NCBI RefSeq assembly: GCF_022430545.2
Contig: NZ_CP092488.2
Location: 4,278,001-4,342,000, forward strand
Source: Mycobacterium paraterrae
Lineage (GTDB): Bacteria; Actinomycetota; Actinomycetes; Mycobacteriales; Mycobacteriaceae
Reading direction: 5' to 3'
Length of the DNA: 64,000 bases
Made by a program: the position numbers and the translations under genes. Positions 8,198 to 17,095 of this stretch are shown piece after piece (positions within the stretch are counted from its first letter, which is position 1; the number at the start of each line of letters is the position of its first letter). Under the pieces are notes generated by a model. It had not been told where the DNA came from. It did not search any database and saw nothing but the letters and a program-made list of their open reading frames with translations.

Positions 8198-8214
8198 TCA
8201 CACTGGTGTTGTGA
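8198..8214. promoter_or_regulatory. Probable SufR operator overlapping the sufR start codon
   Basis: TCACA (8198-8202) and TGTGA (8210-8214) form a perfect inverted repeat with a 7-base spacer. Read another way, it is ACACT-N5-TGTGA, the form I recall for M. tuberculosis SufR binding at its own promoter. The right arm includes the GTG start at 8211. That placement implies a leaderless or very short leader and direct blocking of initiation by SufR. Confidence 0.75.
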
Positions 8215-8984
8215 AATTCCCCCCGCCCGTCTCCAGCGCCGAAGCAGCAGCCGCTGCCGCGACGCATGACGGTCAGACCCGCAGCGCCGTCATCCGGCTG
8301 CTGTTGGAGTCCGGGACTATCACCGCCGGACAGATCGGCGAACGACTCGGCCTGTCGGCGGCGGGAGTGCGACGCCACCTCGACGTCCTCATCGACGTGG
8401 GGGAGGCCGAGTCCGTTCCCGCCGCGCCGTGGCAGCAGGCCGGACGAGGACGCCCGGCCAAGCGTTACCGCCTGACCGCGACCGGACGGGCGAAGCTGGA
8501 CCACAGCTACGACGACCTCGCGTCGGCGGCGATGCGTCAGCTGCGCGAGATCGGCGGCGAAGAAGCGGTCCGCAGTTTCGCCCGTCGCCGCATCGACACG
8601 ATCCTGTCCGACGTCGAGGCGGCCGAGTCCGACGCTGACGAGGAGATCGAGGCGACCGCCGAGCGGATTGCCGGCGCGTTGTCCAAAGCCGGCTACGTCG
8701 CAACCACCACACAGGTGGGCGGTCCGATCCACGGCGTGCAGATCTGTCAGCATCATTGCCCGGTGTCGCACGTCGCCGAGGAATTCCCGGAGCTGTGCGA
8801 AACCGAGCAGCAGGCGATCGCGGAAGTCCTCGGGACTCACGTGCAGCGGCTGGCGACAATCGTCAACGGCGACTGTGCCTGCACCACCCACGTGCCGCTC
8901 GCCGCGGCGGACACCACACCGACTGAACTTCGGCGCACAGCCCGCGCCGAAGCCACCACGAGCACCAAAGGAGTGTCGTTATGA
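8211..8984 (+). CDS. sufR: Fe-S cluster-sensing repressor SufR (Rv1460 homologue)
   Basis: This 257-residue regulator has an N-terminal winged helix-turn-helix (RSAVIRLLLESGTITAGQIG leading to LSAAGVRRHLDVLI). A C-terminal cluster domain follows with cysteines in VQICQHHCPVSH, FPELCETEQQ and GDCACTTH, the expected ligands of a [4Fe-4S] cluster. SufR represses the suf operon when its cluster is intact. GTG 8211 is chosen because the inverted repeat overlaps it and because upstream codons do not look conserved. The stop overlaps the sufB ATG by four bases, making this the first gene of the operon. Confidence 0.9.
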   Translation: MKFPPPVSSAEAAAAAATHDGQTRSAVIRLLLESGTITAGQIGERLGLSAAGVRRHLDVLIDVGEAESVPAAPWQQAGRGRPAKRYRLTATGRAKLDHSYDDLASAAMRQLREIGGEEAVRSFARRRIDTILSDVEAAESDADEEIEATAERIAGALSKAGYVATTTQVGGPIHGVQICQHHCPVSHVAEEFPELCETEQQAIAEVLGTHVQRLATIVNGDCACTTHVPLAAADTTPTELRRTARAEATTSTKGVSL

Positions 8985-10432
8985 CCCTCACCCCGGAGGC
9001 CGCCAAGACGGCCGTACCCGAGACGCTGACCCAGGAGGAGACGATCGCCTCGCTGGGCCGCTACGGCTACGGCTGGTCGGACTCCGACGTGGCCGGTGCC
9101 AGCGCGCAGCGTGGGCTGTCGGAGGCGGTGGTCCGCGACATCTCGGCCAAGAAGAGCGAGCCCGAGTGGATGCTCGAGCACCGGCTCAAGGCGCTGCGGA
9201 TCTTCGAGCGCAAGCCGATGCCGAACTGGGGGTCCAACCTCGAAGGCATCGACTTCGACAACATCAAATACTTCGTGCGGTCGAGCGAGAAGCAGGCCGC
9301 CACCTGGGACGACCTGCCCGAGGACATCCGCAACACCTACGACAAGCTGGGCATCCCCGAGGCGGAGAAGCAGCGACTGGTCTCAGGCGTGGCGGCGCAA
9401 TACGAGTCGGAGGTCGTCTACCACTCGATCCGCGAAGACCTCGAGGCCCAGGGCGTCATCTTCCTGGACACCGACTCTGGGTTGCGTGAGCATCCCGAGA
9501 TCTTCCAGCAGTACTTCGGCACCGTGATCCCGGCCGGCGACAACAAATTCTCGGCGCTGAATTCCGCTGTGTGGAGTGGTGGTTCGTTCATCTACGTCCC
9601 GCCGGGGGTGCACGTCGACATCCCGCTGCAGGCCTACTTCCGGATCAACACCGAGAACATGGGCCAATTCGAGCGGACGCTGATTATCGTCGACGAGGGC
9701 GCCTACGTGCACTACGTCGAGGGCTGTACCGCGCCGATCTACAAGAGCGACTCGCTGCACTCCGCGGTTGTCGAGATCATCGTCAAGCCCGGCGGCCGTT
9801 GCCGCTACACCACGATCCAGAACTGGTCGAACAACGTTTACAACCTGGTCACCAAGCGGGCCCGGGCCGAGGCGGGCGCGACCATGGAATGGGTCGACGG
9901 CAACATCGGATCCAAGGTCACGATGAAGTACCCGGCGGTCTGGATGACAGGTGAATACGCCAAAGGTGAGGTGTTGTCGGTCGCGTTCGCCGGCGAGGGT
10001 CAGCACCAGGACACCGGCGCCAAGATGCTGCACCTGGCGCCCAACACGTCGAGCAACATCGTGTCCAAGTCCGTCGCGCGCGGCGGTGGCCGGGCCTCCT
10101 ACCGCGGTCTGGTGCAGGTGAACAAGGGCTCACACGGCTCGCGGTCAAGCGTGAAATGTGATGCGCTGCTGGTGGATACGATCAGCCGCAGCGACACCTA
10201 CCCTTACGTCGACATCCGTGAGGACGACGTCACGATGGGGCACGAGGCCACCGTGTCCAAGGTCAGCGACAACCAGTTGTTCTACCTGATGAGCCGCGGG
10301 CTGACCGAGGACGAGGCGATGGCGATGGTGGTGCGCGGCTTCGTCGAGCCGATTGCCAAGGAACTCCCGATGGAGTACGCCCTGGAGCTCAACCGGCTGA
10401 TCGAGCTGCAAATGGAAGGCGCGGTCGGCTAG
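8981..10432 (+). CDS. sufB: Fe-S scaffold subunit SufB, intein-free (Rv1461 homologue)
   Basis: This 483-residue SufB is the main scaffold subunit of the SufBCD complex on which clusters are assembled. Conserved features include WSGGSFIYVPPGVHVDIPLQ, YVHYVEGCTAPIYKSDSLHS with the key cysteine, and the C-terminal VRGFVEPIAKELPMEYALEL. In M. tuberculosis this gene is interrupted by an intein just before the Cys of EGC. Here that position (around 9720-9728) reads through without any insertion. It is coupled to sufR upstream and overlaps sufD by one base. Confidence 0.95.
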   Translation: MTLTPEAAKTAVPETLTQEETIASLGRYGYGWSDSDVAGASAQRGLSEAVVRDISAKKSEPEWMLEHRLKALRIFERKPMPNWGSNLEGIDFDNIKYFVRSSEKQAATWDDLPEDIRNTYDKLGIPEAEKQRLVSGVAAQYESEVVYHSIREDLEAQGVIFLDTDSGLREHPEIFQQYFGTVIPAGDNKFSALNSAVWSGGSFIYVPPGVHVDIPLQAYFRINTENMGQFERTLIIVDEGAYVHYVEGCTAPIYKSDSLHSAVVEIIVKPGGRCRYTTIQNWSNNVYNLVTKRARAEAGATMEWVDGNIGSKVTMKYPAVWMTGEYAKGEVLSVAFAGEGQHQDTGAKMLHLAPNTSSNIVSKSVARGGGRASYRGLVQVNKGSHGSRSSVKCDALLVDTISRSDTYPYVDIREDDVTMGHEATVSKVSDNQLFYLMSRGLTEDEAMAMVVRGFVEPIAKELPMEYALELNRLIELQMEGAVG

Positions 10433-11622
10433 TGACGGGATTGACTGAAGCGGTTGAGGGTTCGGCCCTCGCCGCTGCCAACAAGGGTGAGCTGTTCTCG
10501 TCGTTCGACGTCAACGCCTTCGAGGTGCCGGGCGGCCGCGACGAGCTCTGGCGGTTCACCCCGCTCAAGCGCCTGCACGGCCTGCACGACGGTTCGGCCC
10601 ACGCCACGGCGTCGGCGAAGATCACCGTCGGTGACGCGGCCAATGTGCGGGTCGAGAACGTGCGCCGTGGTGACGAGCGACTCGGGCAGGGCGGTGTACC
10701 CGCCGACCGGGTTGCCGCGCAAGCTTTTTCGTCGTTCAACGCCGCGACCATCGTTTCCGTCGACCGCGACACTCAGGTGGCCGAGCCGATCGAGATCACC
10801 GTGGAGGGGCCCGGCGCCGGCGCGGTGGCCTACGGGCACTTGCAGGTGCGGGTCGACGAGCTGGGCGAAGCGGTCGTCGTCATCGACCAGCGCGGCAGCG
10901 GAACCTACGCCGACAATCTGGAATTCGTCGTGGGTGACGCGGCCCGGCTGACAGTCGTCTGGATCGCCGACTGGGCGGATGACGCCGTGCATGTGAGCGC
11001 GCATCACGCCCGCCTCGGCAAGGACGCCGTGCTGCGCCACGTCGCGATCACGCTCGGCGGTGACGTGGTGCGGATGACCGGCAACGTGCGTTTTGCCGCG
11101 CCCGGCGGTGACGCCGAGTTGCTCGGTCTGTACTTCGCCGACGACGGGCAGCATTTGGAGTCGCGCCTGCTGGTCGATCACGCGCAGCCGGACTGCAAAT
11201 CCAACGTCCTCTATAAGGGCGCGCTGCAAGGTGATCCGGACTCGAAGCGACCGGATGCCCACACCGTGTGGATCGGCGATGTGCTGATCCGGGCCGAGGC
11301 GACCGGCACCGACACCTTCGAGGTCAACCGCAACCTGGTGCTGACCGACGGTGCCCGCGCCGACTCGGTGCCCAATCTGGAAATCGAGACCGGTGAAATC
11401 GCCGGCGCCGGGCACGCCAGTGCCACCGGAAGATTCGACGACGAGCAACTGTTCTACCTACGTGCCCGCGGCATCCCTGAAGAGCAGGCCCGCAGACTGG
11501 TGGTCCGCGGCTTCTTCAACGAGATCATCGCCAAGATCGCGGTACCCGACATCCGTGAACGCCTGACCGCAGCCATCGAACACGAACTGGCCATTACCGA
11601 ATCGAGAACCACCGCATCATGA
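10432..11622 (+). CDS. sufD: Fe-S assembly protein SufD (Rv1462 homologue)
   Basis: This 396-residue beta-helix protein is homologous to SufB and forms the SufBC2D complex, which also helps bring iron to the scaffold. The C-terminus has the family signature ATGRFDDEQLFYLRARGIPE, then RRLVVRGFFNEIIAKI. The GTG start at 10432 overlaps the last base of the sufB stop. No other start with a better ribosome site is visible nearby. It overlaps sufC by four bases. Confidence 0.93.
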   Translation: MTGLTEAVEGSALAAANKGELFSSFDVNAFEVPGGRDELWRFTPLKRLHGLHDGSAHATASAKITVGDAANVRVENVRRGDERLGQGGVPADRVAAQAFSSFNAATIVSVDRDTQVAEPIEITVEGPGAGAVAYGHLQVRVDELGEAVVVIDQRGSGTYADNLEFVVGDAARLTVVWIADWADDAVHVSAHHARLGKDAVLRHVAITLGGDVVRMTGNVRFAAPGGDAELLGLYFADDGQHLESRLLVDHAQPDCKSNVLYKGALQGDPDSKRPDAHTVWIGDVLIRAEATGTDTFEVNRNLVLTDGARADSVPNLEIETGEIAGAGHASATGRFDDEQLFYLRARGIPEEQARRLVVRGFFNEIIAKIAVPDIRERLTAAIEHELAITESRTTAS

Positions 11623-12398
11623 CAACCCTGGAAATCAAAGACCTCCACGTCAGCGTCGAAAACGCCACGGACGGCGACGATATCGGCATCCTCAACGGCG
11701 TCGACCTGACGATCCGCTCAGGCGAGACCCACGCGGTGATGGGTCCCAACGGCTCCGGCAAGTCGACGCTGTCGTATGCGATCGCCGGGCACCCCAAGTA
11801 CCGCGTCACGTCCGGCTCGATCACACTCGACGGTCAGGACGTGCTGGCCATGAGCGTCGACGAGCGCGCCCGCGCCGGGCTGTTCCTGGCCATGCAATAC
11901 CCAGTCGAGGTGCCCGGTGTGTCCATGTCGAACTTCCTGCGTTCGGCCGCCACAGCGGTCCGCGGTGACGCACCGAAGCTGCGGCACTGGGTCAAAGAGG
12001 TCAAGGCCGCCATGGAGGAACTGGACATCGACCAGGCCTTCGGCGAACGTAGCGTCAACGAAGGGTTCTCCGGCGGCGAGAAGAAGCGCCACGAGATCCT
12101 GCAGCTCGGACTCCTGAAGCCGAAGATCGCGATCCTCGACGAAACCGACTCCGGTCTGGATGTCGACGCGCTGCGCGTGGTCAGTGAGGGCGTCAACCGC
12201 TACGCCGAAGCCGAACACGGCGGCATTCTGCTGATTACGCACTACACCCGGATCTTGCGCTACATCCGTCCGCAGTTCGTCCACGTCTTCGTCGGCGGCC
12301 GGATCATCGAGTCCGGCGGTCCGGAACTTGCCGACGAGCTCGAAGAGAACGGCTATGAGCGCTTCACGAGTCACACGGCCGCCGCTTCGGGGGCCTGA
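11619..12398 (+). CDS. sufC: Fe-S assembly ATPase SufC (Rv1463 homologue)
   Basis: This 259-residue ABC-type ATPase powers the SufBCD scaffold in the cytosol. It has Walker A GPNGSGKSTLSYAIAG, signature FSGGEKKRHEILQLG, Walker B IAILDETDSGLDVDALR and the H-loop LLITHYTRIL. The DETDSGLD sequence is typical of SufC rather than of membrane transporters. It begins inside the sufD stop (ATGA) and ends one base before the sufS start. Confidence 0.95.
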   Translation: MTTLEIKDLHVSVENATDGDDIGILNGVDLTIRSGETHAVMGPNGSGKSTLSYAIAGHPKYRVTSGSITLDGQDVLAMSVDERARAGLFLAMQYPVEVPGVSMSNFLRSAATAVRGDAPKLRHWVKEVKAAMEELDIDQAFGERSVNEGFSGGEKKRHEILQLGLLKPKIAILDETDSGLDVDALRVVSEGVNRYAEAEHGGILLITHYTRILRYIRPQFVHVFVGGRIIESGGPELADELEENGYERFTSHTAAASGA

Positions 12399-12399
12399 C

Positions 12400-13662
12400 A
12401 TGACGGTCTCGGCCACTCGTCCCACGACGCTGGATGTCGCGGCGATTCGGGCCGACTTCCCGATCCTGAGCCGGGTCATGCGGGGCGGCAACCAGTTGGC
12501 CTACCTGGACTCTGGCGCGACGTCGCAGCGTCCGATTCAGGTCTTGGACGCCGAGCGGGAGTTCATCCTCACCTCCAACGGAGGGGTGCACCGCGGCGCG
12601 CATCAGCTGATGGAGGAGGCGACAGATGCCTATGAGCAGGGCCGCTCTGACATCGCGGCATTCGTCGGCGCCGACCCCGACGAGCTGGTGTTCACCAAGA
12701 ATGCCACCGAAGCGCTCAACCTGGTCTCATATGTGCTGGGCGACAACCGTTTCGATGGTGTAGTCGGCCCCGGTGATGTCATCGTCACCACCGAGCTCGA
12801 GCACCACGCGAACCTTGTCCCGTGGCAGGAGCTGGCCCGCCGGACCGGCGCCACGCTGCGTTGGTACAGCGTCACGGACGACGGCCGGATTGACCTGGAG
12901 TCACTGCAGCTCGACAGCAGCGTCAAAGTGGTGACGTTCAGCCATCACTCGAATGTCACCGGCGCGATCGCCCCGGTCGCCGAGCTGGTGGAACGGGCCA
13001 AAGCGGTCGGAGCTTTGACGGTGCTCGACGCCTGCCAGTCGGTGCCGCACCAGCCCGTCGACTTCCACGCCTTCGGCGTCGACTTCGCCGCGTTCTCTGG
13101 GCACAAGATGTTGGGGCCCAACGGAATTGGTGTGCTCTATGGGCGAGCCGAACTGCTCAATGCGTTGCCGCCTTTCATCACCGGCGGCTCCATGATCGAG
13201 ACCGTCAGCATGGACGCAACCACCTTTACCGCGCCACCGCAACGCTTCGAGGCCGGCACACCGATGACCTCGCAGGTCGTCGGACTAGGTGCGGCGACCC
13301 GTTACCTCGGTGCGCTCGGCATGGATGCGGTCGAAGCCCACGAACGCGAGTTGGTGGCCGCCGCGATCGAGGGATTGCGCGGCATCGACGAAGTGCGGAT
13401 CATCGGGCCGACGTCGATGGAAAATCGAGGCTCGCCAGTGTCTTTCGTGGTCGACGGTGTGCACGCCCACGACGTGGGCCAGGTGCTCGACGACGACGGC
13501 GTGGCCATCCGGGTGGGGCACCACTGCGCGATGCCGCTGCATCGGCGATTCGACGTCGCAGCGACGGCGCGCGGGTCGTTCGCGGTCTACAACACCATGG
13601 ACGAAGTCGACCGGCTGGTGGCCGGCGTGCGCCGTGCCATCGACTTCTTCGGCAGGGTGTGA
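12400..13662 (+). CDS. sufS: Cysteine desulfurase SufS/Csd (Rv1464 homologue)
   Basis: This 420-residue PLP enzyme of the SufS class removes sulfur from cysteine for cluster assembly. It has the motif THHSNVTGAIAPV-like sequence TFSHHSNVTGAIAPV, the PLP lysine in AFSGHKMLGPNGIGVLYGR, and the active-site loop AIRVGHHCAMPLHRR with the catalytic cysteine. The ATG at 12400 lies directly after the sufC stop. An open extension of 24 codons upstream overlaps sufC and is not conserved-looking. Sulfur is passed to SufU, encoded next. Confidence 0.93.
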   Translation: MTVSATRPTTLDVAAIRADFPILSRVMRGGNQLAYLDSGATSQRPIQVLDAEREFILTSNGGVHRGAHQLMEEATDAYEQGRSDIAAFVGADPDELVFTKNATEALNLVSYVLGDNRFDGVVGPGDVIVTTELEHHANLVPWQELARRTGATLRWYSVTDDGRIDLESLQLDSSVKVVTFSHHSNVTGAIAPVAELVERAKAVGALTVLDACQSVPHQPVDFHAFGVDFAAFSGHKMLGPNGIGVLYGRAELLNALPPFITGGSMIETVSMDATTFTAPPQRFEAGTPMTSQVVGLGAATRYLGALGMDAVEAHERELVAAAIEGLRGIDEVRIIGPTSMENRGSPVSFVVDGVHAHDVGQVLDDDGVAIRVGHHCAMPLHRRFDVAATARGSFAVYNTMDEVDRLVAGVRRAIDFFGRV

Positions 13663-13668
13663 GCCGAC

Positions 13669-14130
13669 ATGCGCCTCGAGCAGATGTATCAAGAAGTGAT
13701 CCTCGATCACTACAAGCACCCGCAGCATCGCGGTCTGCGCGAACCGTTCGGCGCGGAGGTCTATCACAAGAATCCGACCTGCGGCGACGAGATCACGCTG
13801 CGCGTGGCGCTCTCAGAGGACGGGGAGACCGTCGAAGACGTCTCGTACGACGGGCAGGGCTGCTCGATCAGTCAGGCCGCCACCTCGGTGCTCACCGAGC
13901 AGGTCATCGGCCAAAGCGTCGGACAGGCGTTGAAGACGGTGACGGCGTTCAACGAAATGGTGTCCTCGCGTGGGAACGTCGAGGGCGACGAAGACGTGTT
14001 GGGCGACGGGGTGGCGTTCGCCGGAGTTGCGAAGTACCCGGCCCGGGTCAAGTGCGCACTGCTGGGCTGGATGGCGTTCAAAGATGCGCTGGCCCAAGCA
14101 AGTCACGACGTTGAGGAGGTCAACAGATGA
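13669..14130 (+). CDS. sufU: SufU sulfur-transfer protein (Rv1465 homologue)
   Basis: This 153-residue zinc-containing SufU accepts sulfur from SufS. The zinc and catalytic ligands are visible as Cys38 and Asp40 in NPTCGDEITLR, Cys65 in DGQGCSISQAA and Cys129 in VKCALLGW. The insertion of about 20 residues between motifs separates SufU from IscU. It follows sufS by six bases and overlaps sufT by four. Confidence 0.93.
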   Translation: MRLEQMYQEVILDHYKHPQHRGLREPFGAEVYHKNPTCGDEITLRVALSEDGETVEDVSYDGQGCSISQAATSVLTEQVIGQSVGQALKTVTAFNEMVSSRGNVEGDEDVLGDGVAFAGVAKYPARVKCALLGWMAFKDALAQASHDVEEVNR

Positions 14131-14474
14131 GTGAAATTGTGGCGCCGGACGACGAACTGCTCGGTGACATCGAGGAAGCGATGCGCGACGTCGTCGACCC
14201 CGAGTTGGGTATCAACGTCGTCGATCTCGGGCTGGTGTATGGCGTGAACCTCGAGGAAGCGGAGGAGGGCACCGTCGCGCTGATCGACATGACGCTGACG
14301 TCGCCGGCCTGCCCGCTCACCGACGTCATCGAGGATCAATCCCGAAGCGCGCTGATCGGTGCGGGGCTGGTCGACGAGTTGCGGATCAATTGGGTGTGGA
14401 ACCCGCCGTGGGGCCCGGACAAGATCACCGATGACGGCCGCGATCAGCTGCGCGCCCTGGGGTTTACCGTCTGA
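14127..14474 (+). CDS. sufT: SufT-type Fe-S maturation factor (Rv1466 homologue)
   Basis: This 115-residue DUF59/MIP18 protein has the conserved core VVDPELGINVVDLGLVYGV and the cysteine motif LTSPACPLTDVIEDQ. The family helps mature Fe-S proteins at high demand. It closes the suf operon, overlapping sufU by four bases (ATGA). The next gene starts about 100 bases downstream and appears unrelated. Confidence 0.92.
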   Translation: MSEIVAPDDELLGDIEEAMRDVVDPELGINVVDLGLVYGVNLEEAEEGTVALIDMTLTSPACPLTDVIEDQSRSALIGAGLVDELRINWVWNPPWGPDKITDDGRDQLRALGFTV

Positions 14475-14490
14475 CGTGCTGTAAACGTCC

Positions 14491-14520
14491 GGTTAAAGCG
14501 CCGATTTTCACTGGTTAAAA
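14491..14520 (+). promoter_or_regulatory. Direct repeat GGTTAAA upstream of small secreted gene
   Basis: GGTTAAAG at 14491-14498 and GGTTAAAA at 14513-14520 are spaced 22 bases apart, two turns of the helix. They lie in the gap between sufT and the small secreted protein gene. This could be an activator site or part of a promoter. No factor can be named. Confidence 0.35.
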
Positions 14521-14580
14521 GTCGCGAGAGTGGGAACTTCCACGCAAAATTGTGGGACCGAATGGAAAGGGGACCGCTCG

Positions 14581-14802
14581 ATGACGAAGAAACTGGTGAT
14601 GCTGGCGGCGTGTGTCGCTGCGCTGGGTATGAGCAGCGGCGTGGCGTACGCCGATGACGACCCTAAGCCGGCACCGACCGACTCACCTCCGTCGGGCGGG
14701 CCGTTGTGCAACGTGATGGGCGGCGACGACGGCACCAAGTGGGAGCTTGCGCCGTGCGGTTGGGCGTATGGCGACAACAAGGGCTGGTACCGGGTTCCGT
14801 AG
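14581..14802 (+). CDS. Small secreted protein with a cysteine pair
   Basis: This 73-residue protein starts at ATG 14581 after the strong AAAGGGG at 14565-14571. Residues 1-24 form a signal peptide (MTKKLVMLAAC to SGVAYA), with cleavage predicted before DDDPKP. The mature part of about 49 residues is proline- and aspartate-rich, then has LCNVMGG and LAPCGWAYGD, so one disulfide is likely. It ends GWYRVP. The family is not recognised. It is not coupled to either neighbour. Confidence 0.75.
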   Translation: MTKKLVMLAACVAALGMSSGVAYADDDPKPAPTDSPPSGGPLCNVMGGDDGTKWELAPCGWAYGDNKGWYRVP

Positions 14803-14856
14803 CCGCTGCCCCCGCTCATTACTGTTCACCTGCGCAGGGTTTGAATCGCACCGGCC

Positions 14857-16347
14857 TTGGCTAACATCGTGAAGGTGACGGACGCCAAGAAAGCACGCGA
14901 GATCACGCCGCCGGGAAGCGAAGTTCCTCCGCACGTCGTCGTGATGTTCGGCGCCACGGGCGATCTGGCACAACGCAAGCTGTTACCGGGTCTGCTTCAC
15001 CTGTCGTGCTCGAAACTGGCTCCCGAGATGCGGGTGATCGGCACGTCGCTCGACGAGATCGACAGCGATGCTTTCCGCAAGCTGGCGCAGAAGGCGTGCA
15101 AGGAGTTCGCCCATCACAAGGTCACCGACGAACTCTGCGAGCAGTTCATCAGCAACTTGACCTTTGTTCCGCAGCAGGCCGGACCGGAGGCGCTGGCCAG
15201 CGCGGTCGCCGAGCAGACCGAAGCGCTCGGCGGCGACGACGTCCGGCTGCTGCACTACCTGAGTGTCCCGCCCAAGGCGGTGTTGTCGGTGATGGACACC
15301 CTGCACAAGGCGGACCTCGCAGAGAACTCCCGCGTCATCATGGAAAAGCCGTTCGGCGTCGACCTGGAAAGCGCGCGGGACCTCAACAAGGCTATTCACG
15401 AGCGGTTCGACGAGGAGCAGATCTTCCGGATCGACCACTTCCTCGGCAAGGAAGCCGCCCAGAACATCCTTGCGTTCCGGTTTGCCAACGGCCTCTTCGA
15501 GCCGATCTGGAATCGCCAATTCATCGACCACATTCAGATCGACGTGCCAGAGCGACTCACCGTCGAGAACCGCGCCCAGTTCTACGAGGCGGTCGGGGCT
15601 TTCAAAGACATGGTGGTCACCCACCTGTTCCAGATCCTTGCCTTCGTCGCAATGGAGCCACCCACTGAACTGGCGTCAGAGGCGATCAGCAGCGAGAAGA
15701 ACAAGGTCTTCCGCTCGATGCGTCTTCTCGACCCGAGCCAGGTGGTACGCGGCCAGTACCGCGGCTACCGCGACATGCCCGGCGTCTCGCCTGAGTCGGA
15801 TACCGAGACGTTCATCGCGCTCAAATGCGAAATCGACAACTGGCGTTGGGCCGGCGTCCCGTTCTTCCTGCGCACCGGCAAGGGACTGGCCGAGGGGCAG
15901 CGCATCATCTCGATCGCGTTCCACGAGCCGCCGCGCAGCATGTTCCCGCCGGGATCCGGTGTGGGACAAAAGGGTCCGGACCACCTGACCTTCGACCTCG
16001 CCGACGTATCCCGGATGTCGCTGTCCTTCTACGGCAAGCGGCCGGGACCCGGCATGAAGCTGGACAAGCTGAGCCTGCAGTTCACCATGGAGGAGACCGG
16101 GCATGCCGGTGACGTCCTCGAGGCCTACGAACGACTGATCCTGGACGCGATGCGTGGCGACCGGACGTTGTACAACACCGCGGAAGGCATCGAACGGCTC
16201 TGGGAGGTCTCGGCACCGCTGCTCGAGGACCCGCCGCCGGTCCGCAGTTACGACATCGACTCGTGGGGTCCTAACGCCGTCCACCCGCTGATCGCGCCGC
16301 GCGCATGGCGTTTGCCGTTCGAACGCGGTTGGCGCGGAAAGAAGTAA
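14857..16347 (+). CDS. zwf: Glucose-6-phosphate dehydrogenase paralogue
   Basis: This roughly 496-residue protein has the NADP-binding motif MFGATGDLAQRKLLPGL near residue 30, the substrate motif RIDHFLGKEAAQNIL and the C-terminal domain with NWRWAGVPFFLRTGKGL. It should oxidise glucose 6-phosphate to 6-phosphogluconolactone. Phrases such as VFRSMRLLDPSQVVRGQYRGY are closer to M. tuberculosis Zwf1 than Zwf2. It lies far from the tkt-tal-zwf2 cluster, so it is probably an additional copy. The TTG at 14857 or the GTG at 14869 may be the start; neither has a clear ribosome site. Confidence 0.85.
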   Translation: MANIVKVTDAKKAREITPPGSEVPPHVVVMFGATGDLAQRKLLPGLLHLSCSKLAPEMRVIGTSLDEIDSDAFRKLAQKACKEFAHHKVTDELCEQFISNLTFVPQQAGPEALASAVAEQTEALGGDDVRLLHYLSVPPKAVLSVMDTLHKADLAENSRVIMEKPFGVDLESARDLNKAIHERFDEEQIFRIDHFLGKEAAQNILAFRFANGLFEPIWNRQFIDHIQIDVPERLTVENRAQFYEAVGAFKDMVVTHLFQILAFVAMEPPTELASEAISSEKNKVFRSMRLLDPSQVVRGQYRGYRDMPGVSPESDTETFIALKCEIDNWRWAGVPFFLRTGKGLAEGQRIISIAFHEPPRSMFPPGSGVGQKGPDHLTFDLADVSRMSLSFYGKRPGPGMKLDKLSLQFTMEETGHAGDVLEAYERLILDAMRGDRTLYNTAEGIERLWEVSAPLLEDPPPVRSYDIDSWGPNAVHPLIAPRAWRLPFERGWRGKK

Positions 16348-16354
16348 CGGCGCC

Positions 16355-17092
16355 TCAGCGCCAGGGCAAGTCGCTGTTCTCGCCCCGCCACCGGGATGGC
16401 GGAATCATCGGTGCCCCACGCAGTCCCGACGCTTCGACGTGGCGTAGCGCAGCCGCAAGGTGCTGTTCCATGCGGCGCTGAGCCTTCACTGAATCCTTGG
16501 CCGTGATCGCGGCTGCGATCGCCCGATGCGACTTGGCGGCTTCGTCGCGATCGAACTGGCTGATGTTCTGCTCGGCCGCTGCCCACCGGACAGCCTGTTC
16601 CACCGCCGCCAAAACCGTTGTCAGCAAGGGGTTTCCGCTCGCCTGGACCAGAAGCTCGTGGAATTCGTGATATCCGGTACCGTCGGGCGCGATGCCGTTT
16701 CCGGCCACGGCGGCGATGCTCGCACGTTGAACCGCGGTCGCGTGTTGGGCGACGTGCGCGGCGGCGGCGGGCTCGAGCATGATCCGGAAGGACAGCAAGT
16801 CGCCCCAGGTCGCCCCGGTGAGCGTGAACAATTGCACTAGCGAGCGTGCGACCCGCTCTGGCTCGGGATGCCGGATCCGTACGCCACTGCGACCCTGGCT
16901 GGTGGTGGTGAGCCCCTCGGCGTCCAGCAGCCGCAGCGCCATCCGCACCGTTTCCCGGCTCACTCCGAGCTGGCTGATCAATTCGCTTTCGGTGGGAAGC
17001 GAGTCGCAGGGGGCGAGTTCACCGGAAAGAATCTGCCGGCGCAGGGTTGCGGCGACGACGTCGGGCGCGCGGGAGGGCCTTGCGACTGTCAT
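16355..17092 (-). CDS. GntR/FadR-family transcriptional regulator
   Basis: This 245-residue regulator has the N-terminal winged helix LRRQILSGELAPCDSLPTES with the recognition region LGVSRETVRMALRLLDAEGL. An FCD-type all-alpha ligand domain follows, including YHEFHELLVQASGNPLL and SHRAIAAAITAKD, whose histidines commonly bind a metal and a carboxylate effector. It is divergent from a carotenoid-oxygenase gene with only 23 bases between the ATGs. A perfect 16-bp palindrome fills that gap, so it should control both directions. It converges on zwf with 7 bases between stops. Confidence 0.88.
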   Translation of the reverse strand: MTVARPSRAPDVVAATLRRQILSGELAPCDSLPTESELISQLGVSRETVRMALRLLDAEGLTTTSQGRSGVRIRHPEPERVARSLVQLFTLTGATWGDLLSFRIMLEPAAAAHVAQHATAVQRASIAAVAGNGIAPDGTGYHEFHELLVQASGNPLLTTVLAAVEQAVRWAAAEQNISQFDRDEAAKSHRAIAAAITAKDSVKAQRRMEQHLAAALRHVEASGLRGAPMIPPSRWRGENSDLPWR

Positions 17093-17095
17093 ACG

